Translations under genes and position numbers: made by a program
NCBI GenBank assembly: GCA_016926505.1
Contig: JAFGOM010000087.1
Location: 1-35,787 of the forward strand
Source of the DNA: Methanospirillaceae archaeon
GTDB lineage: Archaea; Halobacteriota; Methanomicrobia; Methanomicrobiales; Methanospirillaceae
Direction of reading: 5' to 3'
DNA length: 35,787 nucleotides
In this document: positions 1 to 8,831 of the stretch, piece by piece
Layout of the letters: every line of letters begins with the position of its first letter
How positions within the stretch are numbered: the first letter of the stretch is position 1
Notes under the pieces: generated by a model
Database searches by the model: none
Told to the model about the DNA's origin: nothing
Seen by the model: the letters and a program-made list of their open reading frames with translations, nothing else

Positions 1-51
1 AAAATTAAATTGTAGTAATATTTTTCAATTGAATTTCATGGAGGTTCTTTT

Positions 52-768
52 TTGGCTAATTTAAAAGATCAGGCATTTAAACTATATAAAATCCTACATT
101 ATCTGGATGCGGGTGCTTTTTCGTATTCCCAATCCGGTGAAGACCTTATCATTAGCAGGACAATACATCGGATGGGGATACAACAACCATCCTATATTGA
201 TATTGGAGCAGCTGATCCGAAAGTGCTTAATAATACCTATCTTTTTTATAAAAATGGATGTTCTGGTGTGTTAGCAGAGCCAAATCCGTATTTTATTCAA
301 TTAATTAAGAAACACCGGCCCCGAGATAGGGTTTTCCATGGAGGGATTGGAGCAGAAAATGGAGGAGAAAAAAATTTTTATGTGCTTTCCAATCCATTCC
401 TTAGTACATTCGATAAAGATACCGTAGATTCAATCACTAGTAACTCTGATATCACGGTAATTAGGGAGATAAATGTTCCGATTATCGGGATTAATGAGGT
501 AATATCACGTTTTTGTAACCAGACACCCAACATTTTTTCCCTTGATGTTGAAGGGCAGGATCTAGATATCTTAAAATCCTTCAATTTTGATGCATATGCC
601 CCGGAGATATTCTGTGTTGAGTCAATTTCCCATCCATATATCCAGGATAATACACATAATGTGAATGATATTTTTGATATCATGAATGAGAACGGGTACA
701 TGGTCTTTGCTGATACGTTCATTAATACGATATTTGTTCACAGGGAAAAATGGGAAAACCGAAACTGA
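52..768 (+). CDS. FkbM-family SAM-dependent methyltransferase
   Basis: Predicted to O-methylate a sugar or glycan intermediate in the cytoplasm. The 238-aa protein shows the FkbM-family layout: an N-terminal SQSGED stretch (about residues 26-31), the SAM-binding DIGA at 50-53, LAEPNP near 74-79 (acidic residue expected to hold the SAM ribose) and SLDVEGQD near 163-170. The start is a TTG at 52. It is chosen because GGAGGT lies at 40-45 with good spacing and the ATG at 38 leads quickly to a stop in its own frame. It is the first gene of a long plus-strand glycan cluster and its stop lies within a few bases of the next start. The family is clear; the sugar acceptor cannot be read from sequence. 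Confidence 0.85.
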   Translation: MANLKDQAFKLYKILHYLDAGAFSYSQSGEDLIISRTIHRMGIQQPSYIDIGAADPKVLNNTYLFYKNGCSGVLAEPNPYFIQLIKKHRPRDRVFHGGIGAENGGEKNFYVLSNPFLSTFDKDTVDSITSNSDITVIREINVPIIGINEVISRFCNQTPNIFSLDVEGQDLDILKSFNFDAYAPEIFCVESISHPYIQDNTHNVNDIFDIMNENGYMVFADTFINTIFVHREKWENRN

Positions 769-770
769 AA

Positions 771-1991
771 ATGAAAATTGCCTATATCTTTACCGAGGGA
801 CGGAAATCCCGGCTCCGGGAGATCGAACTTGGCATATCAAAACCCCATGAATTCCTCTTTGGTCTGACAGAACTGCGTGCTAACGGTCATGATGTTGATA
901 TCTATGAATTGAGTGATTTTTCACCTGACATCATCTCGGCACGGGAACGAATCTTACTACACATAAATCAGTTTATATCATACCATACCGGTTTGTCGTC
1001 ATGCAGCCACTTGCTTGCTCCTGAAAAATTACAAATATTGAATAATTACGATGTTCTTATTGCCGGAAACGAATATATCGCTTTTGGGTTACATTATTAC
1101 CGGAAAAGGCAGGTAATTTCAACACCCATGCTTTTTTTTGTTATGGGAATGCTGAGCAGGGTTAAATTACTTAAAGAGGAATGTACCAGATCCATACGTC
1201 TGTTCCTTGCCGGTTACTATGCAAAAAATAGGTATAAAAACCTCCTTGATTCTTCAGTGATGGCCATTTTCCTTGGACAAGGAGAGATTGACATTGCCCG
1301 GAACCTCTATCCTGAATACGAAAACCGATATGCTTATCTCCCCTTTGCCGTAGATACCAGATTCTGGAGACCTTCAGAAACAGGTGATGAACAGAGCGAT
1401 ACAATTCTTTTTTTGGGAAATGACCAACAAAGAAATTATCAGTTATTGGTTGATATCGCCGCATTAACACCGGATATTTCATATCTGTTTCTCACACAGA
1501 GACTAAATCCCTCCCAAGTACCCCAAAACGTTCGGCTTATCAGGTCAGACTGGAAAAAGGAATATCTTTCAGACGAAGCTATCAGGCACTATATCCAGAG
1601 ATCGATCGCATTAATTCTTCCCTTGCATGAAACATATCAGCCATCAGGGCAGAGTGTTTGCCAGCAATCGATGGCCTGTGGTAAATGCGTTCTCATTTCC
1701 CATACCAAGGGATTCTGGTCGCCGGCCCTAATTCACGATAATGAACATGTGTTATTCATGAATAATGCCAATCCTGTTTACTGGGCCTGTAAAATCAATG
1801 AAATAATAAGAGATAAATCACTCAGGGAAAAGATTGGTAAAAATGCCAGGATACTCATGGAAAATCAATTTTCTGTTGAACACCAGGGAATTGAACTGAA
1901 TGGACTGCTTCTAAAATCAATCCCACCTTCAATCTACACAAAAGAGAAAAATAAACGTTATAAAACCAAACATTCCAACCTACCCAAGTAA
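771..1991 (+). CDS. GT4-like glycosyltransferase
   Basis: Probably transfers a sugar from a nucleotide donor to the growing surface glycan. The roughly 406-aa protein has a GT-B-like C-terminal half: a strand reading DTILFLGND followed by an interrogated donor domain, then QPSGQSVCQQSMACGKCVLIS, where the donor-binding acidic residue of classical GT4 enzymes appears replaced by Gln/Ser. It ends with REKIGKNARILMENQFS, typical of GT4 tails. I prefer the ATG at 771 (MKIAYIF, a usual GT opening, 2 nt after the upstream stop). An in-frame ATG at 750 would give a 19-nt overlap. The weak donor motif means a distant GT4 or CgeB-like enzyme is possible. Confidence 0.75.
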   Translation: MKIAYIFTEGRKSRLREIELGISKPHEFLFGLTELRANGHDVDIYELSDFSPDIISARERILLHINQFISYHTGLSSCSHLLAPEKLQILNNYDVLIAGNEYIAFGLHYYRKRQVISTPMLFFVMGMLSRVKLLKEECTRSIRLFLAGYYAKNRYKNLLDSSVMAIFLGQGEIDIARNLYPEYENRYAYLPFAVDTRFWRPSETGDEQSDTILFLGNDQQRNYQLLVDIAALTPDISYLFLTQRLNPSQVPQNVRLIRSDWKKEYLSDEAIRHYIQRSIALILPLHETYQPSGQSVCQQSMACGKCVLISHTKGFWSPALIHDNEHVLFMNNANPVYWACKINEIIRDKSLREKIGKNARILMENQFSVEHQGIELNGLLLKSIPPSIYTKEKNKRYKTKHSNLPK

Positions 1992-2019
1992 TCCTTATCC
2001 AATATTACTCACATTTCCA

Positions 2020-2811
2020 ATGGTGAATATGAATCGAAAAAACCTAAACATGGAAGATATTTTGCGATTAACCAATATCATAAAAGAAGAACTTCAGGAT
2101 GATATTGGAGAATACTACTCTGCCAGGATCACAGGGAGCACATTATCAGGAGAGACCCTCTCCTTTCTCAAACATTTTCTGCAGGATTATCAACCGGAAC
2201 ATATCCTTGAATTTGGTTGTGGATTATCAACAATTCTTATTAGTGACATCATCCATACCAGGGAAAAATGTTCATTTGTATCAGTTGACAATGTCGAGAC
2301 TTTTATTAATATAACAAAAAAGGAATTGAGATATCCTGAAGATGTCAGGTTCGTGTATGCCCCCATCAGGGTATCCTGGGTAGATTATTGCCCTTTTGTC
2401 ACCTACTCTGATCGGTTTCTCGATGCAATACAAGGAGACGGCCCAGTTGATCTCGTTCTCATTGACGGACCTTATGGCAGAATTTTTTCAAGAGATGCTC
2501 CATTATTCCTCATCTCTCACCTCTTACGGGAAAACTCGGCAGTTATGCTCGATGATTCCAACCGCTCGCGTGAACAGGAAGCCTTGGCACTCTGGAAAAA
2601 GCAGTTTGGTGATGCAATTGAAGTACTCGAAATACCCGGGTTCCACAAGGGGCTTGCAATCATACTAATACGGAAATCCCTGCCACCGATATCGTTCAAC
2701 ACTGCCTACCGTTTAAAACGGTTGTATAATGCGTGTTCTTCTCTCCGGAATAACATAACATACACAAAAGCAATAAACGACATGAATGAAAATGAGACTG
2801 ATAATAGATGA
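2020..2811 (+). CDS. Class I SAM-dependent methyltransferase (Methyltransf_24-like)
   Basis: Likely methylates a glycan or its precursor. Motif I is LEFGCGLST (about residues 66-74), followed by an acidic strand end VSVDN and a motif reading VDLVLIDGPYGR. This arrangement resembles the Methyltransf_24 group of small-molecule and sugar methyltransferases. The length, 263 aa, is normal. Its stop overlaps the start of the next glycosyltransferase by four bases (ATGA), suggesting translational coupling. The start is uncertain: in-frame ATGs at 2020, 2029 and 2050 all lack a convincing Shine-Dalgarno site. Substrate unknown. Confidence 0.75.
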   Translation: MVNMNRKNLNMEDILRLTNIIKEELQDDIGEYYSARITGSTLSGETLSFLKHFLQDYQPEHILEFGCGLSTILISDIIHTREKCSFVSVDNVETFINITKKELRYPEDVRFVYAPIRVSWVDYCPFVTYSDRFLDAIQGDGPVDLVLIDGPYGRIFSRDAPLFLISHLLRENSAVMLDDSNRSREQEALALWKKQFGDAIEVLEIPGFHKGLAIILIRKSLPPISFNTAYRLKRLYNACSSLRNNITYTKAINDMNENETDNR

Positions 2812-4025
2812 ATAATCCTTTCAATAACCTGAGAATTTTATTTTTTACCGAAGCACAACAGGATCAGATTAATTTTTATATTGAGATGTTACAGGGCCTT
2901 AATGCGTGTGAAAATGTTCAATTCGAGGTAAACCGGGATGATTTCTGGAGATATGATGTTATCCTGTTGATGTACAGCGACTGTGAAAAATACCTCGAGA
3001 AGATTCGTGAGCAGGCACCACATAGCAAAATCGGAGTAGTAGACCCAAGAAAAGCGGAAGGAGAGATATTAAAGGGAGATTTTGCCGTCGTTCAGGGTCT
3101 TGAAGAAGAAAACTGGTTTTCAGATTACTACTACGATATATTCAGGTACGACTTTCACCCGATAAACCCCTGTACGATAAAACAACACCACGACAAAGAT
3201 GAAATAATTATTGGAACTCATGGAAATAAGATTCACTTGCATACAATGTACCCGTACCTTAGTAATGCCATTGAAGCGCTGGCATTGGACTTTAAAGTAG
3301 AATTCCGGGCATATTATAACATTAAAGAGTTTGGAACTGTTGATATTGAGTTATTCCCTTCAGGAAACGTTGATTTTAAAGAGATTCAATGGTCACGGGA
3401 CATCTTCCGGAAGAGTTTGTCAGAAGTTGATATCGGTGTCGTACCCAACCTTATTCCAATCAGGGACGTGCAAAAAATGAAAAGATCGATTACCAGTTAT
3501 CCAGCCCTTTTCAATGAACATGAAACAGATAATCTTGTCAGATATAAAGGAACAAGTAATATCGGAAGATTATACCCATTCGCTCAACTGGGAATCCCTG
3601 TTGTTGCAGATCTCTACCCCTCTTCCTGTTGTGCCATAGAACCCGGTGTCACCGGTTTTTTCGGCGGAAGTGCGGGTATGTGGTACCGATCCCTCAAAGT
3701 GCTTGCCTCATCCGCAGAATTGCGTCAAAAAATTGGTCAGAATATGCAGAACCAATACCTGAAAACTGCAACGCCTGAAGTATTCAACAGGAAATTTGTT
3801 CCATTTCTCAGGGGACTCTGGCACAATCCACAAATCCCGATACCACAGGGACTGGCACAATCACACGAACAGTTACGTGACAGCACGTTCATTAAGGGGT
3901 ATGTCAAAGTATGTGAAAAAAAAACGACCCTGCACCGGTTATCACGGTTGCCTGATTCCGTTGTCCGTCTCCTCCGGCACCACCGGAAAATTGCTGTTAC
4001 CAATAAAAAAGGAAGGTTCTTGTGA
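2808..4025 (+). CDS. Probable glycosyltransferase (GT-B fold, distant)
   Basis: The 405-aa protein has no strong textbook motif. Its C-terminal third reads like a GT-B donor domain: YKGTSNIGRLYPFAQLGIPVVADLYPSS (a run resembling the 'cluster, then GIPVVA' element), then a helix ending RQKIGQNMQNQYL and a FLRGLW tail. It opens with NLRILFFTEAQQDQINFY, a typical first Rossmann strand. It lies between a methyltransferase and the carbamoyltransferase and overlaps both neighbours by 4 nt, so it belongs to the same transcript. Glycosyltransferase is the best call, but the residues that would define donor or linkage are not visible. Confidence 0.65.
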   Translation: MNNPFNNLRILFFTEAQQDQINFYIEMLQGLNACENVQFEVNRDDFWRYDVILLMYSDCEKYLEKIREQAPHSKIGVVDPRKAEGEILKGDFAVVQGLEEENWFSDYYYDIFRYDFHPINPCTIKQHHDKDEIIIGTHGNKIHLHTMYPYLSNAIEALALDFKVEFRAYYNIKEFGTVDIELFPSGNVDFKEIQWSRDIFRKSLSEVDIGVVPNLIPIRDVQKMKRSITSYPALFNEHETDNLVRYKGTSNIGRLYPFAQLGIPVVADLYPSSCCAIEPGVTGFFGGSAGMWYRSLKVLASSAELRQKIGQNMQNQYLKTATPEVFNRKFVPFLRGLWHNPQIPIPQGLAQSHEQLRDSTFIKGYVKVCEKKTTLHRLSRLPDSVVRLLRHHRKIAVTNKKGRFL

Positions 4026-5740
4026 GAGTAGTTCTAGGAATTCGTCATGGACACGATGCTGCTGCAAGTCTTGTAATAAACGGACAAATTGTTGCTGATG
4101 TTGCCGAGGAAAGGCTGACAAGGAAAAAGAATGACGGCTCATTCCCTGAGAATGCAATACGATACTGCCTTAAATCAGCCGGTATCACATCCCGTGATCT
4201 CGATGCTGTTGTAGTGCCAACCGCATCAATATCTGAGACAGTCAGGACATTTTTTCCTGGAGGCACCATACCTGGTATCGAGAAGAGGGGATTAAAGAGA
4301 CGGCTCCGAAATAGTATCAATTCGTACATCTCAACAATTGAAGAAAAGATCGAACTTCCCGTTTATTACGAGACATTTCCGGTCACGAAGGAATGCAAAT
4401 TAATTCCTGTTCACCATCACCTGGCTCATGCCTCAAGTGCATACTATACATCAGGGCTGTTTAATCAAAAAACACTCGTGGTTGTTATGGATGGTATAGG
4501 TGACGGGTGTTCAACCTCCCTGTGGTGCGGAGAGAGAAACCACCTCACACTGCTCAGTACCCTCGATAGCACATCATCTCTTGCATGGTTTTATGCTGCA
4601 GCTACTGAGGCATTGGGATGGCGACATGGAAGTGACGAATGGAAGACAATGGGGCTTGCACCATATGGTACTCCAAGAGCCGGTGCCCTGCATGGTTATT
4701 ATCCTGAATTTCAGGATGGAAATGTAATGGTCAGGCATAATTTTGGTGAGCCTGGACGTTTTCCCGATCATGGATGCAATCATTATCATCTGACTGATGC
4801 TACACCTTTACAAAAAAAAGTAGAAGAACTGGGTAGGGAACATTTTGCAGCGGAAGTACAGCGGGTAGTCGAAGAACAGGCAGGAAAACTCATTTATCCC
4901 TGGCTGAAGAAGATACAAACGCGGAATCTCTGTTGTGCAGGCGGATTTTTCCTTAATGTAAAATTTAACCAGAAAGTCTGGTATTCAGGTAATGTGGACA
5001 TACACTGGGTTTATCCAAACCCGGGAGATGCAGGTCTTGCTGCTGGTGCTGCCCTGTATGGATATTTCAGTCATAATTCTGAAAAACCATCAGAAAAACT
5101 CACATCCATGTATCTCGGACCCTCGTATGACAATGAGGATATCAGGAGAATTATAGATGAAAGGAAACTGAGATATACTTACCATGAAGACATTACCGAT
5201 ATAACTGCCGGGATGCTTGCTGATAATAAAATCATTGCATGGTTTCAGGGAAGAATGGAATCAGGACCCCGTGCTCTTGGGAACCGCTCAATTCTTATGA
5301 GTCCGCTGAAAGCGGAAAATAAAGACATCATTAATGCCTGTGTTAAGTACCGAGAAGCATTTCGTCCCTTTACACCTTCAATGATCCATGAAGTATCTGA
5401 TACCTATCTGCTTGATGCACGCGAGGAATCGTTCATGGTGACATCATTTACGGTAAAAGAAGGAATAAAAGAACGGATTCCTGCTGTTGTCCATGTCGAC
5501 AATACCGCACGTCCACAAATGGTAAAGCGGGAGTCAAATCCAAAATATTACGATCTCATTAAAAAATTCGGAGATATCACTGGTGAATATGTTCTTCTCA
5601 ATACGTCTTTTAACATTAAAGGCGAACCGATAATCTGTAATCCCCGGGAAGCCATCAGATGTTTCTTTGATACAGGCCTTGATGCCCTGGTACTGGGTGA
5701 TTATCTGCTTACAAAACCGGGGTGCTGCGATGGATCATGA
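4022..5740 (+). CDS. NodU/CmcH-type O-carbamoyltransferase
   Basis: Predicted to transfer a carbamoyl group from carbamoyl phosphate, through a carbamoyl-adenylate, to a sugar hydroxyl. The 572-aa length matches the family. The N-terminal Kae1-like domain opens with GIRHGHDAAASLVINGQ, carries a metal-binding HHHLAHASSAYY near residues 130-140 and a MDGIGDG phosphate loop. The C-terminal YrdC-like part holds GRMESGPRALGNRS near 410-423, the family signature. The start is GTG at 4022, overlapping the upstream stop in GTGA. It implies that the glycan is carbamoylated, as in Nod factors or some antibiotics. The neighbouring toroid-like gene overlaps its 3' end. Confidence 0.93.
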   Translation: MRVVLGIRHGHDAAASLVINGQIVADVAEERLTRKKNDGSFPENAIRYCLKSAGITSRDLDAVVVPTASISETVRTFFPGGTIPGIEKRGLKRRLRNSINSYISTIEEKIELPVYYETFPVTKECKLIPVHHHLAHASSAYYTSGLFNQKTLVVVMDGIGDGCSTSLWCGERNHLTLLSTLDSTSSLAWFYAAATEALGWRHGSDEWKTMGLAPYGTPRAGALHGYYPEFQDGNVMVRHNFGEPGRFPDHGCNHYHLTDATPLQKKVEELGREHFAAEVQRVVEEQAGKLIYPWLKKIQTRNLCCAGGFFLNVKFNQKVWYSGNVDIHWVYPNPGDAGLAAGAALYGYFSHNSEKPSEKLTSMYLGPSYDNEDIRRIIDERKLRYTYHEDITDITAGMLADNKIIAWFQGRMESGPRALGNRSILMSPLKAENKDIINACVKYREAFRPFTPSMIHEVSDTYLLDAREESFMVTSFTVKEGIKERIPAVVHVDNTARPQMVKRESNPKYYDLIKKFGDITGEYVLLNTSFNIKGEPIICNPREAIRCFFDTGLDALVLGDYLLTKPGCCDGS

Positions 5741-6824
5741 TGAAGCGGTCTCATGGATCCGTGAAGTTGTCCAGACCATACCGGTTTTTCTTGAATCAAT
5801 CAGAGGTATGTCTGACAGGGGGTTTTTTCATTACACGCTCACAGGGGATTTTAATAATAAAGAAGACTGGGGCGTATTCAACAGTGTTTGTGCCGCCAGG
5901 ATACTGTACATCCTCAATAGAATATCTGAAGAAGACAAGGGTTTTTTATCAGCACATATCCTTAGGTTTGAACACACCGATGGTTCGATATACGATCAAT
6001 ATCTCATAAACCGGTACCGGATCTTCCAGATACGTTCATTCATAAATCCTTTTTATGCCACTACCCTCCCACGAACTTCCACCATTATCCAGGCAGTAAC
6101 CCGGAGTGCCTATTCTGGGTTACATTGTCTAGGATCTGCTCCAAAAAAGCAGTACCAAAAAATCTCCTCAAATAAGGATGATATTGAGCAATATATCCAT
6201 CAACTAGACTGGACCAGACCCTGGGGGGCTGGAAGCCAGTTTTCAGGGCTGGTACAATTCCTGATTATGAACAAGGAGAGGGTGAGTGGTTGTGACAGGT
6301 CATCTGCAACCGAACTGATAAATCATGCATTTTCCATTGTCAGGAAATATGAAAACAATGATGGATCCTGGGGATATCACCACGAAACAATGCCTGATAC
6401 GCAAAAAATTAATGGATGCATGAAGATGCTTCTCGCTTATCAGTGGGCGGATAGAAAGCCCGAAAATTCCTGTTCACTGATTGATCTCTCTCTCGCATGC
6501 GATCTCGCGGGAGACGGATGTAATAATCTTGATAATATCGTGATCCTGTACGAGTGTTCAAAACATACCGACTACCGGCACGATCATATCGTTTCTTACT
6601 GCCTAGATCGGTTTGACACGTACAAAAAGCACTGGTGGGATACAAAAAGCGGTTTTTCATTTTTCGAGAAGAGATCTATTGATCATCTATACGGGGCCCG
6701 GATTGCGGATGCAAAACCCGAGCCTGACATTCATGGAACCTGGCTCCATTTTTACGGAATTGCTATGATGGTGCAGATGTGTGGAATGAATGAGCAGTTT
6801 AACCTGCAGATACCACTGATTTGA
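5730..6824 (+). CDS. Uncharacterised alpha/alpha-toroid-like protein linked to the carbamoyltransferase
   Basis: I do not recognise a specific family. The 364-aa protein is mostly helical and contains repeated DGS-type turns (DGSIYD at 84-89, DGSWGYH at 211-217) followed by helices rich in Tyr/Trp. This recalls the alpha6-alpha6 toroids of terpene cyclases, prenyltransferases and some glycan-active enzymes. There is no signal peptide or membrane segment. The start at ATG 5730 is chosen over an upstream in-frame ATG at 5667 because it has GGGGTG at 5719-5724 and leaves an 11-nt overlap with the carbamoyltransferase. The tight coupling suggests a partner role in carbamoylation or in handling the same lipid-linked or sugar substrate; that is inference. 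Confidence 0.6.
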   Translation: MDHDEAVSWIREVVQTIPVFLESIRGMSDRGFFHYTLTGDFNNKEDWGVFNSVCAARILYILNRISEEDKGFLSAHILRFEHTDGSIYDQYLINRYRIFQIRSFINPFYATTLPRTSTIIQAVTRSAYSGLHCLGSAPKKQYQKISSNKDDIEQYIHQLDWTRPWGAGSQFSGLVQFLIMNKERVSGCDRSSATELINHAFSIVRKYENNDGSWGYHHETMPDTQKINGCMKMLLAYQWADRKPENSCSLIDLSLACDLAGDGCNNLDNIVILYECSKHTDYRHDHIVSYCLDRFDTYKKHWWDTKSGFSFFEKRSIDHLYGARIADAKPEPDIHGTWLHFYGIAMMVQMCGMNEQFNLQIPLI

Positions 6825-6834
6825 CTAATTAAGC

Positions 6835-8001
6835 ATGAAAAAACAACCAGTTCTTTTTATTCATCACGGGACTATTATTGGAGGTGCCCCGGTCAGTCTC
6901 TCACTGCAGGTTGCAGGGATTGCAAAGAGAGGCGCTCTTCAATGCACAATTGCCTGCAATAGCACAGAGATGCGGAAATTCTTTACAGAGATGGAAATCG
7001 CTACAATCCCCTGGCCATATTCCTGTCCTTACCTGGGTAAAATACTGATTCGGTGGACAAGAACCAACACACTATCCGGATTTTTTTTATTGTGCAAGGA
7101 TTGCCTTCTGCTTCCCTTTAGTATTATTCAACAGATCAATGCATTGCTTAAGTGCAAAGAAAGAGTCATTCATTTAAATTCTGCGGTTCTGATCTCAACG
7201 GCATGTGCAGCAAAGATTACCGGGAAAAAAATTGTGTGGCATATCAGGGAAGCAAGCAACATACCCTGCCTGGTTGCCCTTGCAATGAAAATGATGAGTG
7301 ACAGGATTGTTTGTATCAGTCCGGTCGAAGCTTCACGGTTCCCAAAAGACCAGGAAAAAATCAGGATCGTATATAATCCAGTAGACTTTACCAGATTTAA
7401 CCGGGACCTGTATGACAAATCTAAGATCAGAAGCAGTTTGGGGATTCCGGAAGATGCAAAGGTACTTGTAAGCCTGGGAGGAGTTAATCCAAGGAAAGGT
7501 ACAATTGAGATCATCGAAGCCCTCAAAAAAAGTAAAGAAGATACATACGCCATTATTGTGGGCCCGCCTTTATCTCCTGACAATGGTAACGAGTACCACC
7601 GGCAGATCTCAAATACAGTATCAGAAGAGATACGACAAAAGGTACTATTCACGGGAATCGTAAAGAACCCGGCCCCATTCATTGCTGCATCCGATATTTT
7701 GGTATTTATCGGCAAGACACCTCACTTTCCACGGCCGGTCTACGAAGCGTGGGCAATGAAAAAACCAGTGATTGTAAATGAATTGGAAGGCATCAGTAAC
7801 AATGTCCGCGATGGCATAGATGGCATTATTTCTAAGGAACCAATTGCGTCAACACTGGCCGCACAGATGGATCTCCTGTATAGCAACCCGGATTTGAGTA
7901 CACGGATGGGTTATGAAGGTTACCGGAAAGCACTTTTAAAAACATCCCCAGAAATATCCGCGAAAAAACTGGAGAACATTATCCAGGAACTGGTATCATA
8001 A
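6835..8001 (+). CDS. GT4-family glycosyltransferase
   Basis: A 388-aa GT-B enzyme. The N-terminal half starts QPVLFIHHGTIIGGAPVSL, the usual GT4 opening with the glycine-rich acceptor loop. The C-terminal donor domain has LVSLGGVNPRKGTIEIIEAL, a helix and IVGPPLS, VLFTGIVKNPAPFIAASDILVF, and FPRPVYEAWAMKKPVIVNE. The last contains one of the two Glu positions of the E-x7-E donor motif; the first position is Pro/Arg rather than Glu. It is part of the cotranscribed run, 10 nt after the toroid-like gene. Donor and linkage are unknown. Confidence 0.85.
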   Translation: MKKQPVLFIHHGTIIGGAPVSLSLQVAGIAKRGALQCTIACNSTEMRKFFTEMEIATIPWPYSCPYLGKILIRWTRTNTLSGFFLLCKDCLLLPFSIIQQINALLKCKERVIHLNSAVLISTACAAKITGKKIVWHIREASNIPCLVALAMKMMSDRIVCISPVEASRFPKDQEKIRIVYNPVDFTRFNRDLYDKSKIRSSLGIPEDAKVLVSLGGVNPRKGTIEIIEALKKSKEDTYAIIVGPPLSPDNGNEYHRQISNTVSEEIRQKVLFTGIVKNPAPFIAASDILVFIGKTPHFPRPVYEAWAMKKPVIVNELEGISNNVRDGIDGIISKEPIASTLAAQMDLLYSNPDLSTRMGYEGYRKALLKTSPEISAKKLENIIQELVS

Positions 8002-8012
8002 CTATTCATCAC

Positions 8013-8819
8013 ATGAAATTTTACGATTCCTACCACAAACGCCTTGTTTTCATCAAAAAACAGGCCTCTCCGGAATTCTGGGATGAGCACTGGAACAGGA
8101 ACAAAGTAAGGGAAGATTTCATCTCTGGCGAGAGCGATTACTTTATCACACGCAATACCAAAAAGTTCCTTCCCAGTGGAAAAATCCTGGAAGGAGGGTC
8201 TGGAACCGGTAAAAACGTATTTTCCCTTCAGAAAAACGGTTATGACGCTATTGGCGTGGACTATGCAGAATTAACGGTGAAAAGAGCATACCTTTTTCTC
8301 CCAAATCTCAACATCCTGCCTGCAGATGTCAGGTACCTTCCATTCCATTCCTCCATATTTGATGGGTACTGGTCAATTGGAGTAATTGAACATTTTTTCA
8401 CAGGATACGATGAAATTGCCGATGAGATGAAACGGGTACTAAAACCGGGAGGATATCTCTTTCTCAGTTTTCCCTATATGTCGCCATTGCGGAGAATTAA
8501 AGCAAAGAGTGGATTATATCTTCCATGGGACGAATCACATGGTATAACGATGTTCTACCAGTTCGCACTGAATGCAGAGGAGGTGATCCTTGCATATGAA
8601 AAAAGAGGTTTTAAGGTACTTAAGAAAATACCATATGATGGCATAAAAGGGCTGAAAGATGAAATAAAAGCCTTAAGGCCGTTTCTTCAATATATCTACG
8701 ATTCACCGGGAAATTGCCGCATAATGCAGATGATCCAATATATCCTCAATCTTTTTCTAATACCAATAACAGGTCATATGATGGTACTTATTTTACAAAA
8801 AGAAGATGTCCCTGACTGA
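8013..8819 (+). CDS. Class I SAM-dependent methyltransferase (Methyltransf_11-like)
   Basis: Glycan-cluster methyltransferase of 268 aa. Motif I is ILEGGSGTGKN (second strand ending IGVDYAE), followed by a post-motif ADVRYLPF, a motif with SIGVIEHF and the post-strand helix VLKPGGYLFLSFPY. All are standard for Methyltransf_11/25 enzymes acting on small molecules, lipids or sugars. The ATG at 8013 follows the upstream stop by 11 nt. A C-terminal hydrophobic stretch (about residues 240-262) could be a membrane-contacting helix. Acceptor unknown. Confidence 0.82.
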   Translation: MKFYDSYHKRLVFIKKQASPEFWDEHWNRNKVREDFISGESDYFITRNTKKFLPSGKILEGGSGTGKNVFSLQKNGYDAIGVDYAELTVKRAYLFLPNLNILPADVRYLPFHSSIFDGYWSIGVIEHFFTGYDEIADEMKRVLKPGGYLFLSFPYMSPLRRIKAKSGLYLPWDESHGITMFYQFALNAEEVILAYEKRGFKVLKKIPYDGIKGLKDEIKALRPFLQYIYDSPGNCRIMQMIQYILNLFLIPITGHMMVLILQKEDVPD

Positions 8820-8831
8820 AATGGTGGATTT

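Noticed and set aside
7170-7715. Antisense frame of 181 codons inside the GT4 gene at 6835-8001
   Set aside because: The sense frame has clear GT4 motifs; the antisense protein resembles nothing known.
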